From Vitellaria paradoxa (lineage: Eukaryota > Streptophyta > Magnoliopsida > Ericales > Sapotaceae), in assembly GCA_019916065.1 (NCBI GenBank), contig CM034236.1, forward strand, positions 22,232,941-22,296,940: 64,000 nucleotides of DNA, in the 5' to 3' direction. Below are positions 9,862-19,400 of this stretch, piece by piece. The notes below the pieces were generated by a model, which worked only from the letters and a program-made list of their open reading frames with translations, did no database searches and had not been told where the DNA came from. Each line of letters begins with the position of its first letter. Within the stretch, counting starts at the first letter, position 1. The position numbers and the translations under genes are program-made.

Positions 9862-10002
9862 GCAACATTAACAACGTGGAAGAGTTGCACTTGAATTCCT
9901 CTTCCTTAGACAACAATTTTGTTCCGAGTTTAGGAGTAATGATTTATCTCAAGATCTTATCTCTACACAATTGTAGTCTAAATGGCTCTATACATATTTA
10001 AG
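9862..10002 (+). pseudogene. LRR receptor-like protein exon fragment
   Basis: Between an AG acceptor (ACACTAG, 9,861) and a donor (GTAAAA, 10,003) the frame reads NINNVEELHLNSSSLDNNFV, then PSLGVMIYLKILSLHNCSLN, then GSIHI and a TAA. The spacing of Leu, Asn and Gly is that of extracellular LRRs of plant receptor-like proteins. In that family an intron after a Gln-Gly pair is common. Here the Gln codon appears to have become TAA, one base before the expected border. It is a single disabled exon beside an unrelated aldo-keto reductase exon. Confidence 0.6.
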
Positions 10003-11028
10003 GTAAAAATATAAATTTGTATATAATTTTCTCATCCTTCTTCATAAATCATTTTACCTTATGCCCTAGCTTCTTTTGAAGTTACACACTAAATTAAAAT
10101 TAGCATTACATGGTTAATTCGTTTGCTCCTATGCGTTCTGCTATTGAACAGGTGAATGCTGGAACCACGTTTTTTTATTCTAACCACTAACATGAGCCAT
10201 TTCCCCCCCTCCCCCTTTTGTATGTTTAAGACCTGTAAATTAATTTTTCATAACTATATTCAGGTTTTTGTGCTTTTGACTTAATATGATTAATTCCATT
10301 CTAGCATATCTAAGTTTGCTAGTTGAGACGATTTTTCCATGTTGGAAGAACCTAAACAGTGACAAAGATTAGCAATTAGCTTCTATATGTTGTATATATT
10401 GGATTGTTTTTAACTTTTCTATTTGCAAAGATATATTGATGTGATATAATGAAGAGATAGAATTGAGAACACACAAAAACAGCTAATTGCTTGTGGTTTT
10501 CTTTTATTTTCCTCTGTTATACTTTTTGTTCAGAATGATGTTATTTTTGCTTGTGTTGGCATGGTTTGTTAGGGTTGGAGACATAATTACATTACTCTCT
10601 GAAATTAATGGTTAGTTCCAAAATGGCAGAGTTCCTTCAAAATTTTAGGTTTGGACAATCTAAATCTGATTTCTGGGCATATAAGTCACACTTTTTGATA
10701 AAGACATCATTCAGAGTTTTATTTCTTTTATTATTATTATTATTTTATTTTAGGAAGTTTGTTGATTGTAGAATTTTTGATTTTTGTAATTTTGATTTTA
10801 TATTATCTTCATCTATCTTTAGAATTTGTTGGCCTATTTATAGGATTGAGTGTTAGGGTTTTGGAGACTTTGTTGATTGTTGAATAATATTGGTGACTGC
10901 GTTTTCCCTCTCTTTCTTCTGCTTCTTCTCTTCTCTACTTTCTTCTTTAGCTTGCTTTCAATCTATTCTTTCTTTACTTTCAATTTTTGTTCTGCATCAA
11001 TGAATGCATTTTTTAGGACTAAACAACT
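10003..11028. other. Intergenic DNA, no gene recognised
   Basis: This is low-complexity T-rich DNA. At 10,826-10,838 the minus strand reads CAATCCTATAAATAGGCC, a good TATA-box shape, which suggests an LTR or other promoter pointing left. A run of CTTC repeats (10,907-10,960) follows. I could not delimit an element. Confidence 0.4.
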
Positions 11029-11049
11029 TGTGCTATAAAGTCAATTCAA
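11029..11049 (+). repeat. 21-bp exact direct repeat, copy 1
   Basis: The 21 bases starting TGTGCTATAAAGTCAATTCA are identical to 13,006-13,026. The repeats flank 1,956 bp that contain a decayed LINE and two unknown ORFs. The length suits a LINE target-site duplication, but neither inner edge has a poly(A) tail. Confidence 0.7.
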
Positions 11050-11265
11050 AAACTTGACCGCCTCATAAATGTGCAGTTAAATTGATCCTCAAATGTAAGG
11101 ATGTGCGGTGTAGGTTTTATCTAGTGAGAACAGGATCGTATTCATGAGGATTGAAACCTAGGGTTACTAAGTTATTCTAATTTACTGTTCTTCTTTTAAG
11201 GCAATGAAAGTAAAATCAATGATCTCTTGACAATGCATGAAAGGACATGGACATGTTGGGTTTAA

Positions 11266-11712
11266 TTAGTCTTTCAATACCAAGAAATCTACAGATGTGG
11301 AAATTGTGGGCTCTAATGATCTCTTGACACCCAAAAGGTCTATACAAGTTTCCTTTGTGTCTACTATCTTCCTCCATTGAGGATCAGTCTCATTGTAGTC
11401 ACTTTCAATCCCTGTAGTAAGACTCTCGGATGGGACTATGTCAAGAGGTGAACTGGGGTTTACCAACTCAATGATGTGCTCCTTTGATTTGGGAAGCATC
11501 GAGAGTGAGTGTGCTTCAAGTGCAAAGAACACTGGAGAATGCATGGATTTGTGAGGATCCTTAAACCCCAAATATAGCCCAAAGTTAGTTGCATATGTGA
11601 ACATGGAATGTGATTGTGCGTTCTCTAGTATTCTCTCGACACTCAAGAAGTCAATGCAAACTGTATCTTTAGCCTCCACCACTTCCCTACATGTGTGGTC
11701 AGTGTTGGTCAA
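11266..11712 (-). CDS. Unknown ORF with a ~100-residue internal repeat
   Basis: This is a 148-codon frame, MTNTDHTCREVVEAKDTVCI... It contains two related blocks: REVVEAKDTVCIDFLSVERI near its start and RKIVDTKETCIDLLGVKRSL near its end, about 100 residues apart. Sequence upstream at 11,713-11,760 continues the similarity (a Thr-Lys-Glu-Thr block before 'TNTDHT' mirrors 'LTTGIESDYNETD'), but it is out of frame or stopped. The frame is therefore probably the surviving part of a longer repeat-containing protein. It is acidic and soluble with no membrane segment. I do not recognise it. It lies downstream of the gypsy-type remnant at 13,320-14,372 on the same strand and could belong to that element. 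Confidence 0.35.
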   Translation of the reverse strand: MTNTDHTCREVVEAKDTVCIDFLSVERILENAQSHSMFTYATNFGLYLGFKDPHKSMHSPVFFALEAHSLSMLPKSKEHIIELVNPSSPLDIVPSESLTTGIESDYNETDPQWRKIVDTKETCIDLLGVKRSLEPTISTSVDFLVLKD

Positions 11713-11817
11713 AACACGTTCAGTTTCCTTAGTAGAATTCTCAGTTGGGGTTAGGGCAAAAGTAAAGAGGTGTACCTTACTTTCACTCTTAGGCCTGTCT
11801 GTCGAACTCTCAAAGGA

Positions 11818-12760
11818 TTTTTTTTTGGTAGTATATTTGGATTAATTAGAAAATATTTACATCATCTTAGGGGTATACCTCTGTGTATAAACTAATTACA
11901 AAAAGGGATTCCCTAGGAGGTACAAAGATTAGTATTTTTCCTTGCGTGTTTAATGATAGGAAGCTGAGAAACATTTAATCGAATCGCATGCTTGATATTG
12001 TTGATGATGCTAGTGGTGGAGGATGAGAGGCCTTTGAATATTCTTGCATTACGCTATTGCCATAAGTGGTATACTAAGGCTGCCTAAGCACACTTACATA
12101 TAGTACTCTTGAAGCTTTTCCCTTTCAATTTGTCAGCTGCCCATGTGATTTCTTCTCGCCATAATTGGGCCAATTTAACAATTGAGCACATTTGTAAGAT
12201 GGAACTCCGCACCTCAATTGAAAAGGGGTATGCAAAGTGTTCCAAACTATTTGAGCAGCTTCCACAAAGGATACAAACCGAGTCTACATTCATCCCCTAA
12301 GCAATGAGCTTGTCCTTGGTGGATAATCTTCCTTTTATGGCAATTCATAGTATGAAGCTATGCCTTGGAATATGGTAGGGGAACTAGAGGAGTTTATACC
12401 ATATCACTTGTTGGGCCAGCCTCCGAAGTGCATTCCAACTAGCTGCAGCATTATAGATTCTATCTGTTGAAGGAAGCCATATAAACTGATCTTGAAGGTG
12501 CGGTTGTGGAGCATATTCTGGAGGAAACTTAAGGACTATTTCTCTAAGCTCCCAAGTGATTGGAAATGGCCATTACCATTGCCCATTTTGAATGATGCTT
12601 CAAACCTTAGCCCCTTTAGATAAGCCAGAATCGTAGGCTATTCCTGGGAAGTATTTTGGAATCAGCGGCCCTTTAGGATGCCAATTTGAGTACAAAATAA
12701 AATTTACTTGCACTAGACCATTCATTAGCTATATCAATTTTTGCTCATTCCATTCGAACT
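11818..12760 (-). mobile_element. 5'-truncated, decayed LINE (reverse-transcriptase C-terminus and zinc-binding domain)
   Basis: Read on the minus strand from about 12,700 the translation shows WHPKGPLIPKYFPGIAYDSG, then IPRHSFILWIAIKGRLSTKD. The segment at 12,293-12,084 follows with CILCGSCSNSLEHFAYPFS, the C..C...H zinc-binding region that follows the RT in plant LINEs. After it come LAALVYHLWQ and an ARIFKG block, typical of the protein's end. Stops and frame changes are frequent. The 3' end is marked by a T-run at 11,819-11,827 (poly(A) on the minus strand), after TACTACC. No catalytic FADD box remains. It is a dead, old copy, distinct from the LINE at 41,976-47,901. Confidence 0.7.
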
Positions 12761-12778
12761 AAAATTTCAAGGTCGATT

Positions 12779-13006
12779 TCATCCCACCTTTGCCCCCTCA
12801 AAGAATTGGTGTGGTGCTATTAAGAACAAAGAGGGAAATTGGAATGATAAAGTTAGGGAATTGCCCTCCTCAAATATTTCATCAGCCCACTCATCTAAAT
12901 CTATCTCTGAATTGTTAGTCTCATTTTCACAAATTGAGTTAAGCTTAATGTTTTCACTCTCTCGCTCTTTAATGACGATGTTAGATGTGTCAGACATTTG
13001 TAACAT
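12779..13006 (-). CDS. Short acidic ORF, unrecognised
   Basis: This is 75 codons beginning MLQMSDTSNIVIKERESENI and continuing with the acidic stretch NNSEIDLDEWADEIFEEG. Its start abuts the right copy of the 21-bp direct repeat. The protein-like composition and lack of low complexity make it more than random, but no family is recognised. It may be the N-terminal part of a transposon-borne protein that the LINE interrupts, with 11,266-11,712 as its continuation. Confidence 0.25.
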   Translation of the reverse strand: MLQMSDTSNIVIKERESENIKLNSICENETNNSEIDLDEWADEIFEEGNSLTLSFQFPSLFLIAPHQFFEGAKVG

Positions 13007-13026
13007 GTGCTATAAAGTCAATTCAA
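13006..13026 (+). repeat. 21-bp exact direct repeat, copy 2
   Basis: Identical to 11,029-11,049. The sequence on either side of the two copies differs, so the match stops sharply at 21 bases. Confidence 0.7.
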
Positions 13027-13319
13027 CATAGTCTCAACAATGATGTTCAATGATAAAGCCGTGCCAAACATAAAGTAACTAAAAAGATGAAAAAATGCAA
13101 TTAAAATCATAAGGATGATAGGTAAAGCAAGACAAAATTAAATAACATGCATGTAAGTCATATCATCCACCATTGAGTGTTAGATTACAAAATAAGAGTG
13201 AAATAACCAATCTACATTTAAGTTCTATCCAAATAACATCAAAAGGTAGAGTTTTTGGAGTACAAATAGTAAACATGAAAGTCACTCACTAAACTCTTTA
13301 AAAAAAAAAAAAAAGATCC

Positions 13320-14372
13320 ATCTACTGTGGTGGTGGAAATGGTGCTCCAATGTCAAAATGATGCTCATAAAAACTCTGAAGCAGCTGGTTGTTCTTATTC
13401 GTGACAACCTCAAAGCCATCGAGTACGCTGGCTCCTGAGCATCTCGTCTAGCTGCTGAATAGTGACTCTCTACACCTTTTCTTGTCCTTGAGGATCAGCC
13501 TTAGAGTTTCCCCCTGCTTCATGCCATGGAGTAGTGGCTTGTCTTTTTCTCCCATTCTCAAATGGCAGCCTAGCTTTTATGAAAGATTGATAATTGAGGG
13601 CACTTGGGCCTGGAGCTATTTGTAAATTATTAGAGAGTTCCGCATGATAGCTCCTAAACGAACTGAGTTAGAAAACCCCCAAATGGAATGTCTCCTTGCC
13701 TCCTAGGGTGGTCTTGAAAATCCTTTAAGTACTCTCAAAGGTAGAGGGATAAGTCAATCACTTTCCTTGTGCCAATAGCATAAATGAGTTGAGCTCGATG
13801 CTCACTACACTTAGAAGTACGTCCTAGGGGAAGTAAATTTGAACAGTTAAACACGTGGATAGGTTAGTACTTGTTGTTCAGATTAACTAACTTAACTTGA
13901 CCCTTAGCTAGTCATTTTATCCCCTCTAACATAATTTTGTTTACAATGGTTTGCATGGAAGGGGTTTCTCTAGGGGCGTAAGGGAAGTTTGGCATATCGG
14001 GATGAGGAAGGTCTAGTATTCTTACAAAATGAGCAGGGGTGATGTCTATGTTGGTTCCCCTTACAAAACTATGGATAACATTCCCCTCATCCTCCTTAGA
14101 TTTGGTGAGATTGCCACAAAACTCCCTAACTACCTCGGGTATGCAACTTGGTTGGAAATGGGCAAATTGAAGTTAACCCTTCTCAAAAAAATTTTGATAT
14201 CACTCAAATTCTTCCCTTCTAAATTCTTCAATTTCCCAGAATCTTTCTAAAATAATAGCCCTTTTCTCCCAAAACTTCTCAAAATTGATCTCATTTTTCT
14301 TATAGTTGAACCTATGATCATCATAGTCGATTCGAGAAATGTTTAGACGAGCTGGCAATTTTCTAGGACCCA
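13320..14372 (-). pseudogene. Gypsy-associated 'putative plant transposon protein' ORF, broken
   Basis: The minus strand from 14,372 reads MGPRKLPARLNISRIDYDDH, then RFNYKKNEINFEKFWEKRAI and FWEIEEFRREEFE before the first stop. Downstream come VVREFCGNLTKSKEDEGNVI, HSFVRGTNIDITPAHFVRIL and DLPHPDMPNFPYAPRETPSM, then HRAQLIYAIGTRKVIDLSLY. The 'REF..NL...VRG..I..' pattern and the later 'AQL.YAI..GK.I' pattern are those of the plant transposon domain found in Ty3/gypsy (Athila/Tat-related) elements. At least six stops or frameshifts are visible. The function in intact elements is gag-like or unknown. The flanks at 13,030-13,320 and 11,050-11,260 look like untranslated element sequence, but no LTR pair could be matched. 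Confidence 0.55.
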
Positions 14373-15270
14373 TTTCTACAATTAATGCAACAGCATATAA
14401 TCAATATAAAGGTAAGCTCGAATATCTACAATTTGGTAGTACAAAGCATCTTAGGCCTACTCAACACAAATGGTGGCCCAATGTAAATTTTCCTACCCAA
14501 TTATAGTTCATTCTAGAGTAAAATTCATGGAATGAATCTCATAATCGGATCTATGGTAATGCCTTGATATAGAATTACATGAATTTTACTTCTATAGAAT
14601 GACATTCACAAAAATCACAAGTGGGTCTACATTAGTGCCATGATACTCAAGAATTTGCAACCAATTAAATTCGAAATTGGATTTCAAAATTCCTTTCCAA
14701 GAATTCACAATTTAAATATGAAAGTGCGAATTTGCAGAAAAATTCCCGTTCTAGCTATTCTTGAAAATCAGTTGAAATTAATAAGCAATATAGCTTCACA
14801 GATGCGAAAATTAATCAAAATTGCCTATATGACAATAAAAATCTTCATAAAGCTTTCAAAGTAAAAAGTGGATAGAAATTTGATTAAGAAATGATTGATA
14901 TTGAGAACACTCCACAAATGTTTGATAATTAATCAAAATTTCGAAAATAATCCCAAAAAAAAAAAAAAAAAAATTCTTATTGAAACAAATTTCAAACTAA
15001 GTATCTGTAATAGCGATAATAAACTACAGAATTTTTACCTAACAACATATACTAAATAGCCATAGTGTTTTTACTTCAATTTGGACTTGAACTTGTGTTT
15101 GATTTCGGGAAAACTAAAAATGTCATTACAATAAAAAAAAGAAATATTTAGTAAAAAGTTTCAAACAATTTGTAGTATCATATAGTTAAAAAAAACATAA
15201 TTACCTGAGTCATATTGTTTATATTGCTCCACATCATCCATTGCCTTGTGAAGAGAAATTAAACATTGCT
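14373..15270. other. Intergenic AT-rich DNA, no gene seen
   Basis: This is AT-rich DNA with an A-run at 14,955-14,973. Short frames here lack any recognisable motif. It may include the 3' non-coding part of the hAT element. Confidence 0.6.
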
Positions 15271-15276
15271 TTGAAG

Positions 15277-17110
15277 CTAATTTTGAGCACAAATAAGAAT
15301 TTCTACCATTATAGGAGATAGTGAACTACAAAATGGATCAAGTATACGCTTTCCCATGCTAAATGCCGATTCTGAAGCTATAGTAAAAATGGGCATTACC
15401 AACACATCACGTGCTAATTGGGATCGCACTTGATACTTCAAGGAATTTGCCTTCCACCATCCTAATATATCAAAGTTCTTGTCCTTTAAACCCTCACAAA
15501 AGTCTCCTAAGTTCTTATTTGCTTCTGACTTGCATGATAGTGAATATTTTACTTCCAAATATGTTCTAAATCGAGAGGCTATTGGTAAACGTGGATTATC
15601 ATAATTATGATCTATCATCATCTAGGATGCGTCACTCGTATTAAGCATTTTAACACATGCTGCATCACTTGTAGCATAGTGGTCATATGAACGAGTCAAA
15701 GTACCTTTCACTTTTAAAGTTGATATTTTTTCTGGGATCAAGTACAACAGCAATATACAATAGCATATTTGTTTTATCTCCATTTCCCTAATATTTCTCC
15801 AGCTTTAGTTTCATACTTCTTGCCATTGAAGACAAAAGGTCATCCTCTTTTTAACTAATTATTCTATTTTAGTTTGAATCACAAAACTTTCTTTCAAAGT
15901 AGTAGTTTGATGTCACATAAAGAGACCCTGAAAATCGTTTTGTTGCATTATAGAAAATTTTTAGGAAATTCATCAATATCTTATAATTGTTCCAATCATC
16001 CTCAGTTGGAAGCCCCCATGGTCTTCTCATTCTATCACTTCCTTCGACAACATCATCATTCATAAAGTAAGACCGGTAATTAGGGTCCTCCTCCAATCAC
16101 TCAAAGGCCTTTTCAAATTTTATGGCAGCCTCTAACATCAGATAGGTGGAGTTTCACCTGGTTGGTACATCAAGGCACAAGACTCTTGGACTCAATTTTT
16201 TCTTTTTCCACGCATTTCTTAAACGTCTCTAAACTATTTGGAAAAGACCTCACATACCTCATAGCGTCACGGATACAAGCAATAGATGTATTTAGTTATT
16301 TAAAACCACCACCCACTATAAGATTTAAGATATGTGCACAATATCTCATATGCAAGAACGCATATGCCAAACCAACTCCCTTCCAATCTTTTGTTTTCCT
16401 TCTGCAGAACTTAATGATAGTGTTGTTGGAACTAGCATTATCTACAGTCAATGTAAATATGCAACTAATGTTCCACTCAAGCAAGCATATTTCAATTTAT
16501 TTTTTTACACTAATAATCTCTCCATTATGATTTTCAACGTAGCAAAAGTCTGATTCTTTTTTTGTGGCTTCCAATTATCATCTATGAAATGTGCAGTAAG
16601 GCACATATAACATAGATTTTGTATGGATGTCTAGGTGTCTATAATAAGGCAAATCCTATGGCCTTTCAAAGTTTTTCTCAATCTATCCTTCTCATTGTTG
16701 AAAATGTCCAAAATTTCTCTAGCAGTAGTGATTCAAGAAGGAATTGTCTTGAACTTAGATTGCAAGACATTACAAAACCTTTTAAAACCTATTCCTTCTA
16801 CAAACCTAAATGGTAATTCATCAAGTATAATCATCTTAGCAAGAGTTCTTCTAGCAGCTTCTATAGTAAAGCTCGTTGCTATGAGATCCACACCATCTTC
16901 TCCATCTTTTTCTTGGATGAAAAGATAATGTTTGTTTTCCCTTGTTATCTATATTCCTAGAAGGATGCGTTTTACATTGAGCCAAATGAGACAATAAATT
17001 ACTTGTTCCACAGTTCTTTGAATCAACTAGATATTCTTTTTGATAATATTTATACGTAGCCCTAGTTTTACCGTCATCATGTTTTAGTTTTTCAAAATGA
17101 TCTCATGCCA
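15277..17110 (-). pseudogene. hAT-superfamily transposase, decayed
   Basis: On the minus strand the parts appear in family order. At about 17,100-16,950 is a BED-type zinc-finger half, with CGTSNLLSHLAQC then KTHPSR. At 16,900-16,700 is the LPFRFVEGIGFKRF block. At 16,484-16,296 is TVDNASSNNTIIKF then YCAHILNLIVGGG, with the catalytic-domain Asp. At 16,096-15,869 is MRRPWGLPTEDDWNNYKILM (linker/RNase-H-like region). At 15,621-15,277 is the C-terminal dimerisation domain, FDILGWWKANSLKYQVRSQL and later IASESAFSMGKRILDPFCSS. The parts lie in different frames separated by stops. Intact proteins cut and paste ricesleeper-like elements and leave 8-bp duplications. This copy cannot encode a working enzyme. 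Confidence 0.85.
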
Positions 17111-17289
17111 TAGATTTTTTCCTCCCCCTACTACCTTCCTACAAATTTGATGTGGGTGGTATTGGAGACTTTTAAATGGTGTGGGCAGCTGTAGTTGGAG
17201 TAGTAGTTTGGTCATGGGGCTTATGATGGCCCATGTCAACTCACATAAAAAGTATGGTATATACTCCACAATCTTTTAACCACAAAATA

Positions 17290-18289
17290 GTCATGTTTTA
17301 CCATAATGAATTCTATTAAAAAAAATTGTACTCCACTAATAATGTGAGCGTGTGTGTATGTATATCATAGATTCACAAGTATAAAAATATTTATATAAAA
17401 ATTTTTGTTAACTTTAGAAGTTTGATAACCTCACTATCCTCGCATACAAAAAACTTGGACTAGAAATTATCCATTTGAGTTGGTGGTAAAGAAAGAAACA
17501 ATTTTAGCATGCAACCCTTCTTAGAAACAATAATCTGATCACATAGAAATCTAAAACTGAAAAAATTAGACCAATCAGGCAAGCAACATCTAAGTAATTT
17601 TTGAATCCATAAAATTAAAACCTTCTAAAAAAATTGCTATAAAACAAAACAATTATAGTAGTACAAATGCAGAGTATGAAAAAAAGGAACTTGAACAAGA
17701 TGAACAAATATAAAATTTGAACCACAAAAATTTAAAAACAAACTTGATCTCAATTTTCAATGGACAATTTTTCTTAAAACAAAAAGAAAAATGGATTTTG
17801 ATCTAATCTTCAATATTTTCCGCAAAACATGCATGTTTCTGTTTCTTTTCTCGGCCAAAAAAAAAAAAAAAAAACCACTTAAAAACACACATATTCAAGC
17901 CACAAAAATTTAAAAACAAACTTGTAGGCAGAGAGTCGGTGCTAAATCTGTCCATGACCTATAATATAAGAACACAAGCTTCTAACTCTTTTCTTTGGTT
18001 TTATTTCTCTTTTCTTCTTGCTTTTGAGATCTAGTGATCTAGAGTTTTTTTGGTCTATGAGTTGGTGTGGCTAAGAGAGATGGAAAGAGGAGTGAGAAAA
18101 AATAAGAAAGATTGTCAAGATTGTCAGATAGGGATAAAATTTTCTCTCTCACGTGAAGAGATAAGAATGTAATGTCATTCACCAATGAAATTATACCACA
18201 TGGCACTCTGAAGGCTTTAAATATAAAATGTAATTTGCAAATTATGCATAGTGCACACTATAATATTGGTTTAGGTTAGTTTTGGTGGT
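17290..18289. other. Non-coding DNA, probably within or beside the hAT element
   Basis: No gene is seen. Long A-runs (17,858-17,873) and AT-rich DNA lie upstream of the transposase, where the hAT 5' region would be expected. Confidence 0.5.
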
Positions 18290-18455
18290 TGAGAAGATTG
18301 AAGACCCGAAACTCGAACTAATGAAAATTGAAAATCTCAAGCCTCACACATTACCCACCTAAATTAATTAACAAACCTAACCGTTACCATCGGTTTGGGT
18401 CATGTTGGTTGGGTCGAGCGGGTTAAATGGATATTTGAACACCCTTACAACTAAT
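18290..18455 (-). repeat. Possible hAT terminal and subterminal region
   Basis: Read on the minus strand from about 18,450 the sequence begins AAGGGTGTTCAAATATCC and is followed by repeated ACCC/GACCC words (CGACCCAACC, GACCCAAACC). hAT elements in plants commonly end in a short repeat resembling 'GGGTGTTCAAA' followed by subterminal 'CCGACCC' motifs that bind transposase. It lies 1.3 kb upstream of the decayed transposase, as expected for a 5' end. The opposite end could not be found near 13-15 kb, so the left side may be lost. Confidence 0.4.
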
Positions 18456-18491
18456 TGATCACTTAGCCATTTGCCTTTATATTTACAAGAG

Positions 18492-18496
<5 letters not shown>

Positions 18497-18523
<27 letters not shown>

Positions 18524-18524
18524 G
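18497..18524. repeat. (TA)n microsatellite
   Basis: About 14 TA units between the putative hAT end and the next segment. Confidence 0.9.
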
Positions 18525-19193
18525 GTGCTACACAACGAGGATTGGGATATTTTTTAAGGAAAGCTGTGTGGGATTCAGCACAGGAGCGTTCCATGAGTTG
18601 AGTTCCAGAACACCTTCTTCTACAGTGGCTAACTGATGGTTATTCCCATCTCCAATTGGGGTGCCGTCCGTTTAGCTCTTACTTTTCATGGCCGAAGATT
18701 CTCCTTCATCACCACTGGCCGGAGGGTTGATCATAAACAATTTGGTTTTTTGGGCGGACTTCAAATCTAGACTTTAAATTAATACAGACTTGAGACACGA
18801 TATCGCACTCTGGCCTTTAACAACGTGGCCGGCACAAATTAGACAGCTGAAGATGTTGGCAGATATGTGGCTGGAGTTGGAATTTCCCTTGAAATTGACA
18901 ACTCCTAAAAATTGTTGGACTTGCTTAGTTGAACTAAGTTGATCAGTTTATTGCCTGGCAAAGATCTTCTTGTTGGATTTGAATTCACCCGGATGAAAGA
19001 CACATGACTGCATTCTGTATTCCTAATCACTATTACTAAAATTAGCAAATCTATTCTCATTACATCACAGCTCAAATTCAAAATATGTTGCATCTCGAAT
19101 GATGCTAATGTGGCAATTTGTTAAAGACATTTACAATAAACAAATCGTCAAAAATGCTAATATTTTATAATTTCATTACACTTTCACCTGTTC
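18525..19193. other. Intergenic DNA, no gene recognised
   Basis: GC-richer than its surroundings, with broken short frames on both strands. It may be old coding sequence, but I cannot match it to a family. The first copia element is inserted at its right edge. Confidence 0.4.
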
Positions 19194-19198
19194 ATATC

Positions 19199-19400
19199 TG
19201 TTATATAAAAATAAAGGTTCGATAATTTTTATATTCTTGTATGTATATTTGTGTATGTACAGTAAGAAATCAACTCTATTTATAGGGTAAGAATGGTTGC
19301 AGAATAAGAAACCAAATGGAACACAAATTCTACAATTTTGATCAAACTCTACTCCTAATGTACAACTAATACAAATATCAATACTAGCTATATATTAACA
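19199..19400 (-). repeat. Copia 1 3' LTR
   Basis: The sequence runs TGTTATATAAAA...ATATATTAACA, bounded by TG and CA. It aligns with 24,577-24,776 over shared blocks such as 'AACACAAATTCTA', 'TTGTGTATG' and 'CTAATGTACAA'. On the minus strand a TATA box TATAAATA lies at 19,284-19,277, the likely LTR promoter. Confidence 0.85.
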
